A program made the position numbers and the translations under genes. From Stachybotrys elegans (lineage: Eukaryota; Ascomycota; Sordariomycetes; Hypocreales; Stachybotryaceae): a stretch of DNA of 64,000 nucleotides. Every line of letters starts with the position of its first letter. Position 1 is the stretch's first letter. The DNA is taken from the NCBI GenBank assembly GCA_020746835.1, contig JAGPNK010000005.1, positions 310,001-374,000 of the forward strand, written 5' to 3'. The notes beneath the pieces were generated by a model that did no database searches, was not told where the DNA came from, and worked only from the letters and a program-made list of their open reading frames with translations. Of the stretch, positions 11,602-22,055 are shown piece by piece.

Positions 11602-11797
11602 AGAAGCAATGGCCTGTATATGCAACGGTCCTGATTAATATAGTTCTAGGCCGTGTGGCTGATGTAGATCGGTGGTTAGACGTCTCAATAGTGATGTGTG
11701 ATAGACATTGCCACCTCTTTAGCATAATGATTCTCAGGTTTCTCTTGTCAACGTACAAGGTGCAGGATACGGTTGGCAGTGTTAGGCATGCATGTGT

Positions 11798-12325
11798 GAT
11801 TTCCCATTTGTGTGCCCCAATGAGATACAGACCAGTGACTTTGAGGAGGCACCCTTTGACTATAAAGATAATACTAGATCAATAGATAGCAATTCGTTAG
11901 ACAACTTGATTGAGAAAAACCTGTAACTGTAGTGGTGCTGGTGTTAAAAATTTCTAGCTACATACTGCAATTGGTTGGGAACTTCTGTCATGATGCTGCC
12001 GTCGTGTTAGGCGAGAGAAGGCTTCTGTAGAGATGGCTTCTGCCGCAGGGTCCATATATACGATGTGGCTTCAGCGAGTTTTGCAGTTAGGTCTGCCGTA
12101 GCGTAGACAGCTTGTTCTGGGAGACTTGATTGAGGCTGCTGTTGATGATGCGATATCAAGGTTTTCTATAAAAAATAGCTTCCAGTGACTTGATCCACTA
12201 CCGGCTTGATGGCTTTCGCGGGTGACTGGATTAAAGTTGCTGCTGCTGCGAGAAAACTTTGTTGAGCCTGCTGCCTAATAACCTGTTGGGGCTTCGATGT
12301 CTACAAGATACGCTCTCTGCTTTTC
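11798..12325 (+). repeat. Dispersed repeat family R1, copy 2 (longest copy)
   Basis: The first 210 bp match copies 1 and 3 (CCATTTGTGTGCCCCAATGA onward). The far end, around 12283-12325 (GGGGCTTCGATGTCTACAAG), is shared with copy 5 at 50.38-50.42 kb. Copy 5 joins the two ends directly, so the element is probably about 530 bp in full and copy 5 is internally deleted. No coding capacity is seen. It starts about 200 bp after P450-2 and may mark the right edge of the triterpene locus. Confidence 0.6.
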
Positions 12326-12675
12326 TCCAGGACAGAACGATCTCATCATCAACCACAACCTCTGCTATTACCTCGCTCCTATCTGTTCAATCAAACTACG
12401 CAGACCGGCATACCTCCCATATCAAGAACAGGTCCTGTATTGTATTCATCGGGTCCAAGCAAGATTAATCTTCCCTCTGTCTGTTTCATTGGCCAAGTTA
12501 TGGATGGGGCCCAGTATTGTTGGTGATGCACAAAGCCGAAACTCAGCCCCTCAGCACTGCCCCTGCTTGTGGGACAGCCCCAGGTCAGTCCATCACAGGA
12601 CTCGGCTCTGAACTAACAAAATTCGATCTCCCTTAACAGTCTGGCATCGATTCCTTTCCATGCTCGTTTTTTAGT

Positions 12676-13686
12676 ATGGAGCTCTTTAGCCTTCCTCCTG
12701 AAGTGCTGAGAGAAATCATCGATTGTGTTGGCCCGTCTTTTTTCCGCGAAGACTTGGGTCGCTTTACAGTATGCAAGCAGTGGTTCCAGTTCGCCTGCTT
12801 AACCTCCTTCAAATCCATTACCTTGTCCTCAGAGACTTTGCGGGCTTTGGTCTCGTCTGGGACTCCTGAAAGCCAATCTCTGATTGAAAGCGCGTTAAAA
12901 ACCTTGAGCCTCGAGCTGACAGGGCATCCATCGTCGACCTCAACAAGTCCTTCATCAGAGGACGTGCGCCCGAACACGACAGGCGGGGATGATCTTACTG
13001 AAGACCTCCACTGGCTTGCAGCGCTGATCGAGCGCTCCAGCAGGCTCCGTGAATTACGCATAGAGGCCAGGAGGTCTTTGGAGCCTCAGCCATCCTCTGG
13101 TATCCCAGAGGGCTATCTCTCGATACATACGATGCAAGCCCTACTCTGTGCGGACAATATCAGCACTCTCGTTATCGACCTATCTGCGGGCACTTTGGAG
13201 AATTCGTCAAACGAACAAAGTGGCATCAATCATCTTTGTCCTCTCATCAGCGCGTTCCTGCCTACTCTCAGAACTCTACACGTACGCATGCCAAGAGTTT
13301 GTTCCGAACTCCTGAAGTGCCCGGCCACTGAGAAAGTCCCACGCCTCACGACCGTGGTTGTCAATTTAAGCTTAAATATTATTCAACCGGGCATCACATC
13401 AGCCAGCCATTCGAAGAGCTGCTATTCTTCAGGTGGCAGTTTACTTCAGCTGAAGGAGGATATAACAACACAAGCGGAGACTCTGGCAACTCAAGTGAAA
13501 TCTATCAAAATTTTGAGGGTTTTGACTCACTCTCTCCCAACCTTCAAGATAGAGTCTCTGGATGTCTTGACTGGAAAGACTATGAGATTGAAAGACGGTA
13601 TGGCATGGGACGATGATGGCACTGTTATTGAGGAATCTGAACCCGAGTCCGAGTTCTCTAGCGACGACGATTTCTCAGCTTTCTAA
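12676..13686 (+). CDS. F-box domain protein
   Basis: An intronless 336-residue gene. Residues 1-45 (MELFSLPPEVLREIIDCVGP followed by RFTVCKQWFQFACLTSFKSI) fit an F-box, LPxEvLxxIi...l...s.VCKxWr, which binds Skp1 in SCF ubiquitin ligases. The remainder is leucine-rich and helical with no repeat I can define. The C-terminus is acidic (EESEPESEF..DDDF). The substrate is unknown. Many fungal F-box genes are lineage-specific and fast evolving. The flanks are a dispersed repeat upstream and a non-coding stretch downstream, with no clue to function from neighbours. Confidence 0.75.
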   Translation: MELFSLPPEVLREIIDCVGPSFFREDLGRFTVCKQWFQFACLTSFKSITLSSETLRALVSSGTPESQSLIESALKTLSLELTGHPSSTSTSPSSEDVRPNTTGGDDLTEDLHWLAALIERSSRLRELRIEARRSLEPQPSSGIPEGYLSIHTMQALLCADNISTLVIDLSAGTLENSSNEQSGINHLCPLISAFLPTLRTLHVRMPRVCSELLKCPATEKVPRLTTVVVNLSLNIIQPGITSASHSKSCYSSGGSLLQLKEDITTQAETLATQVKSIKILRVLTHSLPTFKIESLDVLTGKTMRLKDGMAWDDDGTVIEESEPESEFSSDDDFSAF

Positions 13687-14339
13687 ACATGGTATATCCG
13701 ACTAGATATGGACGAAACCAGACGATTAGACTGATCCTCATATCATCAATATTTCAACTTTATATTCCTTTGCTTTGCTCTGAATATCGGAGGGTGTGGT
13801 GGAGGTCGCTAGCCGCAGGCGGATAAACTGCGAAGAAGAGTAGGAAGAGTAGGAAGAGTAGCAGCCCAAAAGCTGAGGAAAGAGAAGGGCGGGAGACAGA
13901 GGAATGAATTGAGATAGCAACAAGTGCCTTTGTTATAGGTCATACTGTTGCATTTACAACTGCAACATGCTCCTGTACAAAAGTTCCCGGATCCCGAATT
14001 ATTTACCTCAAGATTGAGATCAGACGCGCGCATGTTTGTCGGGACCACAGTCCATGGTCAACATTGCAGGATGCAGGTTCTTACCAATCAACGCTGTGTA
14101 TTGGGTGAATGGAGGAGAATGGAGATACTGGTTCCGTGTTATGGCGGACAAATAATTTTCCTACATGCACGTCGTCTTTGATAGGAATCACGGAAGAAAT
14201 GTCTTTGGCACTTTGGTCAGTAAGCACCTCGCATGACCCTGGCCTGGTAATTGAGTACATATTGCTGGCGAAACACGTACTACCGTGTCTTGCGACTGGA
14301 GCCTTCAACTACTAGCCTTTCTTTGTGGGTTTATGAGAA
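13687..14339. other. Intergenic with short purine-rich tandem repeat
   Basis: No gene is supported. At about 13839-13861 a small tandem array of the unit AGTAGGAAG occurs, and the rest is unremarkable. It includes the promoter of the GH62 gene. Confidence 0.5.
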
Positions 14340-15296
14340 ATGAGATTCTTCAAAATTACTCTGCTGTTGGCATCAGCCACAGGAGCACTCTCTTCGTGCC
14401 CGCTGCCTGCAACTTATAACTGGACATCGACTGGAATCCTTGCGGAACCCAAAAATGGTATCGTCGCCCTCAGAGATCCTACCCACGTCATGTACAAGGG
14501 TAAACACCTCGTCTACGCAACAACCTTGGGCTACGATCGCACTTGGGGGACGGTTGTTTTTGATCCCTTCTCGGACTGGTCTCAGATGGGCTCGGTGAAC
14601 CAAACCACACTGACGCCGTATGCTATTGCCCCTAGCCTGTTCTTCTTTCGTCCGAAAGGAATATGGGTCATGGCGTACCAATGGAGCCGAACACCGTTCT
14701 CGTACAAAACGTCTAATGACCCGACCGATTTGAATGGCTGGTCATCGGAACAGGTGCTGTTTACTGGCACGATAACGAACTCAGCCACAGGCCCAATGCA
14801 CCCGGCTCTGATTGGCGACGATAAGAGCATGTACTTGTTCTTCTGCGCAGACAATGGTTCCCTCTACAGGGCGAGCATGCCCATCGGGAACTTTCCGGGG
14901 AGCTTCGGTGCAACATCGACGGTAGTCATTAAGGACGTCACGCGTCTGGTATTCGAAGCCGTCCAGGTCTACAAAATTGCACAAGACAAGTACCTGCTTA
15001 TCGTCGAGGCTATTGGTACCCAAGGTCGCTTCTTCCGCTCCTTTACGGCTACCAGCCTTGACGGCACGTGGACTCCACAAGCATCTACAGAAGCGAACCC
15101 TTTTGCTGGCAGGCTTAATAACAATGCGACATGGACCAAAGATGTTAGCCAGGGCGAGCTAATTCGAAGCAACCCTGACCAGACCATGACGATCGACCCC
15201 TGTAATCTACAGTTTTTCTACCAGGGAAGCCTGCCGGACCACCCGGAATTCAATTTGATTCCCTATCGATTCGGTGTGTTGACTCCGAAGTGGTAG
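14340..15296 (+). CDS. GH62 alpha-L-arabinofuranosidase, secreted
   Basis: An intronless 318-residue gene. The N-terminus (MRFFKITLLLASATGALS) is a signal peptide, so the enzyme is secreted. The mature chain begins CPLPATYNWTSTG, and the catalytic-domain hallmarks of GH62 follow: ALRDPTHVMYKGKHLVYATT with the conserved early Asp, WVMAYQWSRTPFSY, GPMHPALIGDDKSMYLFF and VFEAVQVYKIAQDKYLLIVEAIGTQGRFFRS. The length is that of the single GH62 domain with no cellulose-binding module. Family members remove arabinose side chains from arabinoxylan during plant cell-wall breakdown. Several N-glycosylation sequons are present, for example NWT, NQT and NAT. It is not linked functionally to the neighbouring F-box gene. 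Confidence in the family is high. Substrate preference is inferred from the family. Confidence 0.93.
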   Translation: MRFFKITLLLASATGALSSCPLPATYNWTSTGILAEPKNGIVALRDPTHVMYKGKHLVYATTLGYDRTWGTVVFDPFSDWSQMGSVNQTTLTPYAIAPSLFFFRPKGIWVMAYQWSRTPFSYKTSNDPTDLNGWSSEQVLFTGTITNSATGPMHPALIGDDKSMYLFFCADNGSLYRASMPIGNFPGSFGATSTVVIKDVTRLVFEAVQVYKIAQDKYLLIVEAIGTQGRFFRSFTATSLDGTWTPQASTEANPFAGRLNNNATWTKDVSQGELIRSNPDQTMTIDPCNLQFFYQGSLPDHPEFNLIPYRFGVLTPKW

Positions 15297-16359
15297 TTCA
15301 AACAGTCATGGTCTCATGTCTCTGTTTATCTGGCCTAGTCAATGATACTCTATGTCGTGCTGGGACAAAGTGATAGCTCGAGTCAAATAGTAATTCACTG
15401 CGAACCGTGGGTGGATTTGCTCTCTTTCAAGTGTCCTTGGGTGGTATCTAGTCTCGTTTGGGTGTGTCAATGCCACCCCTTTGACGTCGGCTTGTTGGTT
15501 GATGCATAATAGTGAATGGCAGAAGTAAGGAGCACAATATGTCAGAAGGGTAAGCAGTGAGACCCCATGAACGTTGCACCAATCGATCCTCCTTGGTTGT
15601 CACCAATGGAGGGTCGGTGGCGGAGACTTTCGGACGCTGTCGGGTGCATTTGTGTTGGTCCATGTACCTACAAAGCTGGGCAGCTTATGAAGAAGTTGGT
15701 CTTACTATCCCAATGAGAGGAAATCGTGTCACCTGGCAGGGTTCCCCATCTGATCCCACGTCAGTGTCGCTTACTGCTCGGAAAGTCACCCTGCATGTCT
15801 CTGGACGGAAGGGTAGTAATTTGGGCGGGAAGCGGATATTTAGGACATTGTTGGCGATAGCTAGGTATCCTAGGTACCGTCAGGCCATAAGATGACTGAA
15901 GGGATATCACTCCGGAACCTCATTCGCCAATGTCGGATCTCATCATCTCCGGAGATTGGGGGCTGTCATGTTTACATGCGGCACAGTCTTGGCGTTTTGC
16001 GCAGCCCTGCTGTGCTCCTATTCCCAACCCCGGCAGTGCGCACATTGGTGTGGCTGCGTCCAACAGCCCTACGCACCAACATTCTCAGCCCCAGGGACAG
16101 TCAGTTGCCGGCAGCATTCTATTCTGGTGGAAGGCTGTGAAGTTGGTTCAGAGGCATCGGGTCATCAACCAATTTTATTATAAAATATCAATGTTTCCCC
16201 TTCGTTTCCATGACTCTCCCTTTCATCGCCATCCAACACACCTTCAACCTCAGCACAATAACTGTTTCCTTTTGTGTTCCCTTTTTCATCTCTTATTCCT
16301 CTTACCATCTATCGCCACCCTCTTTCTCAATTTTTAATAATAATCCTCCAAGCGTCAAC
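15297..16359. promoter_or_regulatory. Intergenic; TATA-like promoter of the But2-like gene
   Basis: No gene is supported in this 1.06-kb stretch. A TATA-like element, TATAAAAT, lies at 16179-16186, about 175 bp before the next start codon. It is followed by a pyrimidine-rich leader at about 16195-16340, common just upstream of highly expressed fungal genes. Confidence 0.4.
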
Positions 16360-16938
16360 ATGAAGTTCGCTATGATGCTCTCTGTCCTTGGCCTCGCTGC
16401 CGCCACCCCCATCAACAATCCCACCACAGGGACAGACAACACTGCCAACGAAGGCAAGGTCTTTCAGCCAGAAATGTTCTACCTCTTCACACACGTCGCA
16501 TTTGACACTCGCCCTGTCCACTCCGCCATCCACTTGGAGAATTTCTTCAACGATACTCAGATCGAGCAGGCCGGCGTCTTCCGCAACATTCCGGCCGAGG
16601 CCACCAGCTGTACGCTCATGTGGGCGCAAGCCCAGCGACGCAACCGCATCTTCATCTCCAAGGGCGATGGTCTCACTCACGTGCGACGCCTCTCTGGATG
16701 GCCAGAGGGTGAAGTCAACTTGAACTCCATCGTGCCTTTTGACACCATTGGCCAGCTTGGCTCTCCCGAGTTCACCTTTTGGGATACTGCCAATGGCGCC
16801 CGTAATCATATCGTGGGCAGCTTCCCTTGCAGTACTGAGCTTTACTTCAAGATTGAGCTCTCCAACGTGGACCTAGAATCTTTGCTCTACTTCGACCAGG
16901 ACGAGCAGAATGGTCTCTACGTTCATTACACAATCTAG
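16360..16938 (+). CDS. Secreted protein with But2-like C-terminal domain
   Basis: A single exon of 192 residues. I chose ATG 16360, not the upstream in-frame ATG at 16210, because MKFAMMLSVLGLAAATPI is a clean signal peptide and the sequence before it is a pyrimidine-rich leader. The mature protein contains one cysteine pair (C in SCTLMW and in FPCSTEL). Its beta-rich pattern resembles the ubiquitin-3-binding protein But2 C-terminal domain found in many small secreted fungal proteins: a VFRNIPAEATSC segment, GSPEFTFWDT, and GSFPCSTELYFKIEL near the end. Such proteins are usually cell-wall or extracellular with unknown function. The But2 relationship is by general pattern and could be wrong. 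That it is a genuine secreted protein is well supported. Confidence 0.65.
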   Translation: MKFAMMLSVLGLAAATPINNPTTGTDNTANEGKVFQPEMFYLFTHVAFDTRPVHSAIHLENFFNDTQIEQAGVFRNIPAEATSCTLMWAQAQRRNRIFISKGDGLTHVRRLSGWPEGEVNLNSIVPFDTIGQLGSPEFTFWDTANGARNHIVGSFPCSTELYFKIELSNVDLESLLYFDQDEQNGLYVHYTI

Positions 16939-17789
16939 TTCTCAAGAGGAACTCAATTCTAGAGCACTGCTCTACCACGACTGATCTGACTTTTAACGCT
17001 ATTGGGAAGGATAATTATTAGTAACATCACATGCTGGGAGACGGGTTATTAGGGGTTATTTGGATTGCCATTTTCACTTCACTTCTCTAGATTAATATTT
17101 ACAAGGCCTTTTTCACGCTTTCCTCTCCATCTTACCACGTGCTCTGAGCTCCATCACATCTATTACGCGCCACAGGACAAGTCATGCCATTTGCTGAATG
17201 AATTTTCATGTTCTGGAACTCTGCATATTTACGAATGGAGACTACGTCTTACATGCGCTATGGCAAAAACTGAAATCTCCGAATCACTCGATGACATGGC
17301 GTCCTCGCTTATGCACTACGACTGAGGGGTATGATCGCTTCCAGGTTACCGGAATAGATGTTCCGATATCAATATCAAAGTAAACGCGAGGCCTTCTTGG
17401 AATGGCTTCTCCTGCATTCGCGGAAGATCAGAAGGCCATTGAGTTGTCAACGCCGCCAATCATTGAAGCAAGCGATTGAATTAATTTCTATCAATTCTCA
17501 CACCATATTTATTCCAGGCATCCTTCCATGGGAAAACATTGAGAGATGGGTTATTGCATATCCCTCGTTGTGGATGGCCTGTCAGCTGTGTGGTTTGACA
17601 AGTTGATGGATCAGCTGTGCTGATTTCGGTCATTCCCAGATGCAATGCAACGCATCGGAAGAATACCATCCGCAAGAGGAGAATGAAGAAGGACAATAAC
17701 GTACATAACGTCCTAAATCTCCTGCAATACCTCCACCCGATGCTACCTGTGCCGATCATTTTCCTTCACGAAACTTATTTGCCTTTCCC
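16939..17789. other. Intergenic, nothing recognised
   Basis: Only small open frames under 95 codons with no recognisable features. Includes the 3' end of the But2-like gene and the upstream region of the small secreted protein gene. Confidence 0.5.
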
Positions 17790-18204
17790 ATGATGTATCT
17801 CATCACATTCGGCCTTGCTGTTGCGGGTGCTCTGGCTGCACCAGTCATCGAGAGTCGCTCGATTGGAATTGTCTGGATTGAATATTTTCCGGAGGCTGAT
17901 TGCCAAGGAGAATGGCTCGAGAATAACGTCTTTGTTGATCGAGGCCAAGACACTTGCGCCCCAGACCCTACCACAACATGGAAACCTTACAACAGCTTCC
18001 TTATTAGAGGCAACGACGCTACCCGAGCCTGTATGTTTGACTAAATCGCTTTATGCCCAGCACGACGCGCTTCTGACCCTTTCCATAGTAAATTTCTTCA
18101 GCACCGCTGATTGCAGTATTGGGAATGGAGGAACTGTCGTCACTGCCCCTGGTGGCCATGCTCAATGCTACAACCAGCACATTGGTTCTGTACAGTTTGC
18201 TTGA
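17790..18204 (+). CDS. Small secreted cysteine-containing protein
   Basis: Two exons (17790-18030 and 18089-18204; 58-bp intron with GT..AG) encode 118 residues. The N-terminus MMYLITFGLAVAGALAAP is a signal peptide. The mature protein has four cysteines that are evenly spaced (ADCQGEW, DTCAPD, ADCSIG, AQCYNQ). It also shows two similar halves: FPEADCQGEW in the first matches FSTADCSIGNGG in the second. Together these suggest a small beta-rich fold stabilised by two disulfides, as in beta/gamma-crystallin-like or KP4-like secreted proteins. I do not recognise the exact family. Size, secretion and cysteine content fit the general class of candidate effectors or antimicrobial proteins. That is inference only. 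The splice keeps frame and brings the second half in register, which supports the model. Confidence 0.65.
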
Positions 18205-18883
18205 TAGCCAGCAGGCTCCCCAGTGAGGAAGTTTCTGGTACATTATACAAGTTCTACTCAAAATAAAGACTGGTTGGTCGACAATTAAGCTTCAGCGTCC
18301 CTTTGACTTCGATGTTTAAACCGTATATAGTGGATCTTGAATGATGTCAGATCCCACAAAGTAAACGTATCATTGCAAGCTTCTTGTTCTTATTTCCTTT
18401 GGCTTGTATCTCTATAAAAGTTCAGAAGTACGTTGTTTTTTAAGAAGGCACTCTAGATGCTTGTTAAGACCATATCCTGATACTTGTGCAGGTTACTTGA
18501 TATTGTCTGATCATCAATTAACCGGCGTCGGTCTCGCATACGATATCGCACTCTCATGCCATGGAGGCCTTTGTACAGTTTTGAAACGTCGTTGGAATGG
18601 CCGAGGGTGTAAGGTTGTAATTTGATGCACGGGCCAGCAACCCATATGCTTACTGCCCTTGATACTCAGCGGGAGCCTTCCTCCTAGGCACCTTTTTGGA
18701 ACTCGTAGAGCATAGAATCAGGAATTTCCACATAGTCCATCATGCCATCCCTTCCAGAAGTAATAGCCCATAAGACCTGACGGTAGTTCGCTATATAGAG
18801 TGGTCTCAATATTACTCTCCGAGAAACACCAGCAGCACCAGTGTGGAATAGATCGTGTCAACTTACCGCCTTGGAGAGTGCGT

Positions 18884-19090
18884 CGATTTCCCGTTCGTGT
18901 GCCCCAAGGGGATACAGACCAGTGATTTCGAGGAGGCCCCCTCTCACGATAAAGATGATATTAGATCAATAGATAACAATTGGTGAGAAATTCGATGGAG
19001 AAAAGCTTGACGCTTGTGGCTGCGGCCATGCTAGTGTCAAAGTTTTCCAGCCTGTCGGGAACTTCCGTCACGTTGCCGCCGTGGCGTCAG
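18884..19090 (+). repeat. Dispersed repeat family R1, copy 3
   Basis: Begins GATTTCCCGTTCGTGTGCCC, followed by the shared GATACAGACCAGTGATTTCG block, and ends near TTGCCGCCGTGGCGTCAGGC. It is the most GC-rich and probably least mutated copy. The differences from copies 1 and 2 are largely transitions. Confidence 0.7.
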
Positions 19091-19434
19091 GCTCCTGCCT
19101 GGTGAAGTGTGTGCGTCCCTATAACCCCAGATAATCGTGGAGAAATAGCAAAGTCCAGATAATTACGGAAATTACCAAGGGACGTGCGCAAAATGCAGGG
19201 ACGGAAAAGAGATGAACCAGTGCTCAATAAGTTATGCCGAGCTTTGACGCTCCCCATGTAAGTGGATGAGCCGGTTCCACACTCTCTCCAGATTTTGGAC
19301 TCCATCTCCTTAGCTTCGTGCGGGGAGACCTTGTCCATGTTGCTGTACCCCAGACTCCCCCTGCCGACTGATAAACACTTTCCCGTACACGCAGTTAGCT
19401 TTGCGCTCTTAGTTTATCAGCGAATGCCCCGGTG

Positions 19435-19442
19435 TATAAAAG
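19435..19442 (+). promoter_or_regulatory. TATA box upstream of carboxylesterase
   Basis: TATAAAAG in the sequence GGTGTATAAAAGCGG, 107 bp before the ATG at 19549. Position and match to the TATAWAAG consensus make it a probable core promoter element. Confidence 0.5.
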
Positions 19443-19548
19443 CGGCTGATCCCTTCTGTCGAGCGAGGATGTCCTCAACTCCTGAGCTGGCAGCAAGGCA
19501 CAGGAAGGTCGAAGCCCAAGTCCGCCACCTCTGTGTTGAATCCCCATC

Positions 19549-21518
19549 ATGAGACCTTCGCTCTTATTCGGCGCTGCCACCCTCGCTGGTGCTTCCCAGA
19601 TCCAAGATGCAGACCCTATCATAAATCTGGGTTGCGCTGGATCCTACCGAGGCGTCATCCAGAACAATGGAACGTAAGCCACATGCAAGAACCAGTGTTG
19701 GACAAGCAGCTGCTGATTGTTGAAACCAGGGTCGTCTCATGGAAGGGTATTCCGTATGCCCAGCCGCCAGTGGGAGATCTGCGTTTCATGCCACCCCGAG
19801 TGCTCTCGCCGCAGAACTCATCTGTGGTGGACGTGACAACAGATGCCTTGCGCTGCGTTCAGTTCAGCGGTGCCGATTATGGCATCATCAATGGCAATAT
19901 TGTAGGATCACGAGCTGGTCCAGGTCAAGAAGACTGCCTCAAGCTATGGATCTGGAAACCCGCCAATGCTCCTGCTGATGCAAAGCTTCCCGTCATGTTC
20001 TACATTCATGTACGTTTGTTTATATTGCACGCCGACACTGGTACAATCTTGACTGACGGAACATCTTTCATAGGGCGGTGCTTTGCAGTACAGTGCAGCA
20101 CCCAACAATGACTTCAGCGACTGGGTTGGCCAAAGCCAGGATTTCATTGCCGTCAACGTTGGTTATCGGCTTGGCGCCCTCGGGTTCATGGCCCACCCAG
20201 ATCTGCCCTCGGCAAATGCTGGCTTGCTAGACCAGCGCATGGCTCTGCGATGGATCAAAAAGCACATCGCATCCTTTGGAGGCGACCCGAATGATGTGAC
20301 TATCATGGGTCAGTCCGGAGGCGGCTATGCCATCATTTCACAGATGGCTTTGTACGACGGCGACTCTCAAGGACTCTTCCGCAAAGCCATCCCTCGTTCC
20401 ATTCAAAGATCTCCCATGTTCCGTATCGACGAGCTGGCCGAGCGCAATACCAGGTACTTTGAGTTTCTCAACTGCACGGCAGAACAAACTCAGCTGGACT
20501 GCTTCCAGAATGCATCCGTGCCGGACATTGTGAATGCCTACAATGTCTTGTCAAGATACAGGGCAACAGAAGGGTGAGCCATCTTCCAATGACTATTCTC
20601 CCAACGACTGCTCACAGATCTCTCTGTCTAGGGCTTTCCAAGGCCTAACTTTTGGTCAATCCGGAGCTTTCCTCCCCACCATTGATGGTACCACTTTGAC
20701 TGACTCAATAACACGCCTGTTCAAACAAGGAAAGGTGGCCAAGGTCGATGTTCTCACCGGTGCTGTCAACGACGAGGGGGCTAATATCGGTTCTCGGAAC
20801 ATACCTGTCGTCACTCCCGCCCAGAGCTCGATCTGGAATCTTACAGGCGACTACTTGGACCAAGCCTTGGAAATGTATCCAGTCAATGCCACCTTCGGTT
20901 CCTCGAGCCCGGACAACTTCTTTCTCACCCCATTCAAAGCTGTTATGCAAGGCCTGGGCCCCTTTGGTGAAGTAGGAATCAGTGGCTCGGATCGACTTGT
21001 TGGAAGATATATGGCTGATCTGGTCGGTCCTGACCGTGTGTGGACGTTTCGTTTCAACGCACCTGGTAAGGCACAATCCATTCTGCTTACGCACAAGGAG
21101 GCTAATCATATGATTTTCACCCTCATCATTAGGTGTCGGAACTAACTACAGCGGAAGCGAATATCCGCTGAGCTACGCTGCCCATTCTGCGGACAACTCA
21201 TATCTCCAGAATGCCACATCCGTCATGACCCCATTCGAACTGGCGCTCGCAAAGGAGTGGCGTGCTTACATTGGCTCCTTTATTCGCACCGGCAACCCCA
21301 ATACTGAAAAGCTGGGGTTGTCGCCTACCTGGAGCAGTTACGGCGCACTCGGTGATTACATCAACTCCCCCGTCCGTCTCGTGCCTCAGTTTGCATTCGC
21401 CAGTAATCCCAACTCAAGCTATGAAACCAGCACACAGCTCGAAGTGTGCCAAAAGGCTCAGATAGAACGCCAGGACTGGTGGACTTCGGATGCTCTTCTT
21501 GATGCTACACGAGTCTAG
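19549..21518 (+). CDS. Type-B carboxylesterase/lipase, secreted
   Basis: Five exons encode 574 residues: 19549-19673, 19730-20009, 20074-20573, 20632-21065 and 21133-21518. All introns are 56-67 bp with GT..AG ends. The N-terminus (MRPSLLFGAATLAGASQ) is a signal peptide. Family features are present in order: GIPYAQPPVGDLRF, EDCLKLWIWKP, the oxyanion-hole HGGA, the nucleophile elbow GQSGGG (Ser in a GxSxG-type turn; more often GESAGG), an acidic NDEGAN segment, and a histidine in SYAAHSADNSY before the final WRAYIGSFIRTGNPN. Length matches the cholinesterase/lipase family. Enzymes of this class cleave carboxyl esters, and the natural substrate cannot be told from the sequence. Abundant NxS/T sequons agree with secretion. 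The TATA box lies about 107 bp upstream. Confidence 0.9.
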
Positions 21519-22055
21519 ATGGGGATATAATCAAGTAATTGCTTGTGAAGGTTTTGACAACATGTACACAGTGCCCTTAGGAAATTTGCCTCCAGTTCTT
21601 CAAGACCTTTGATGCATAGATAGGCATTCATGTCAGCTGTTCATAGAAGCCTTAATGTCAACGATAGCTAAACTGCAGTAAAGTATTCTGGAAAATGTGA
21701 GATTGCCTTATCTGACGTTTGTATGGGATATCACTGGATCAGGATAAACGCCATATCACATTCTCGGATGGCGAACTGAATCTAGAACTTTGTGTGACAC
21801 TCTTCCGTCACGGCCTCGTTACAACTGCCTGAACGCTTTGTTGAATGAGCCCGAGAATGTTTTGCTTGGGAGCTTGAGGGTTACGATACTCCGCCGTGGG
21901 CATAAGATGTTGGAGAATCAAGGGGATAATTATTTAAATTTGCATAAAACACTTTTTTAGAATAATATTTATTATGAGTTCTTCCTGAGCTCCCGGTAGG
22001 TCCTGAACCTCAAAAATTGAATAACCGGACTATTGTACAATTCTATATAAGCTGT
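21519..22055. other. Intergenic between convergent genes, AT-rich centre
   Basis: No gene. Holds the 3' ends of the carboxylesterase and amidase genes, with an AT-rich patch near 21930-21980. Confidence 0.5.

Larger units (their letters stand above)
18205..19548. other. Intergenic with repeat R1 copy 3 and the carboxylesterase promoter
   Basis: No gene is supported. The stretch holds R1 copy 3 (18884-19090). Its last 120 bp include a TATA box, TATAAAAG, at 19435-19442, about 110 bp before the carboxylesterase ATG. Confidence 0.5.

Noticed and set aside
16210..16359. N-terminal extension of 50 codons for the But2-like protein
   Set aside because: It is hydrophobic by chance in a pyrimidine-rich leader. 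The internal ATG at 16360 starts a proper signal peptide.
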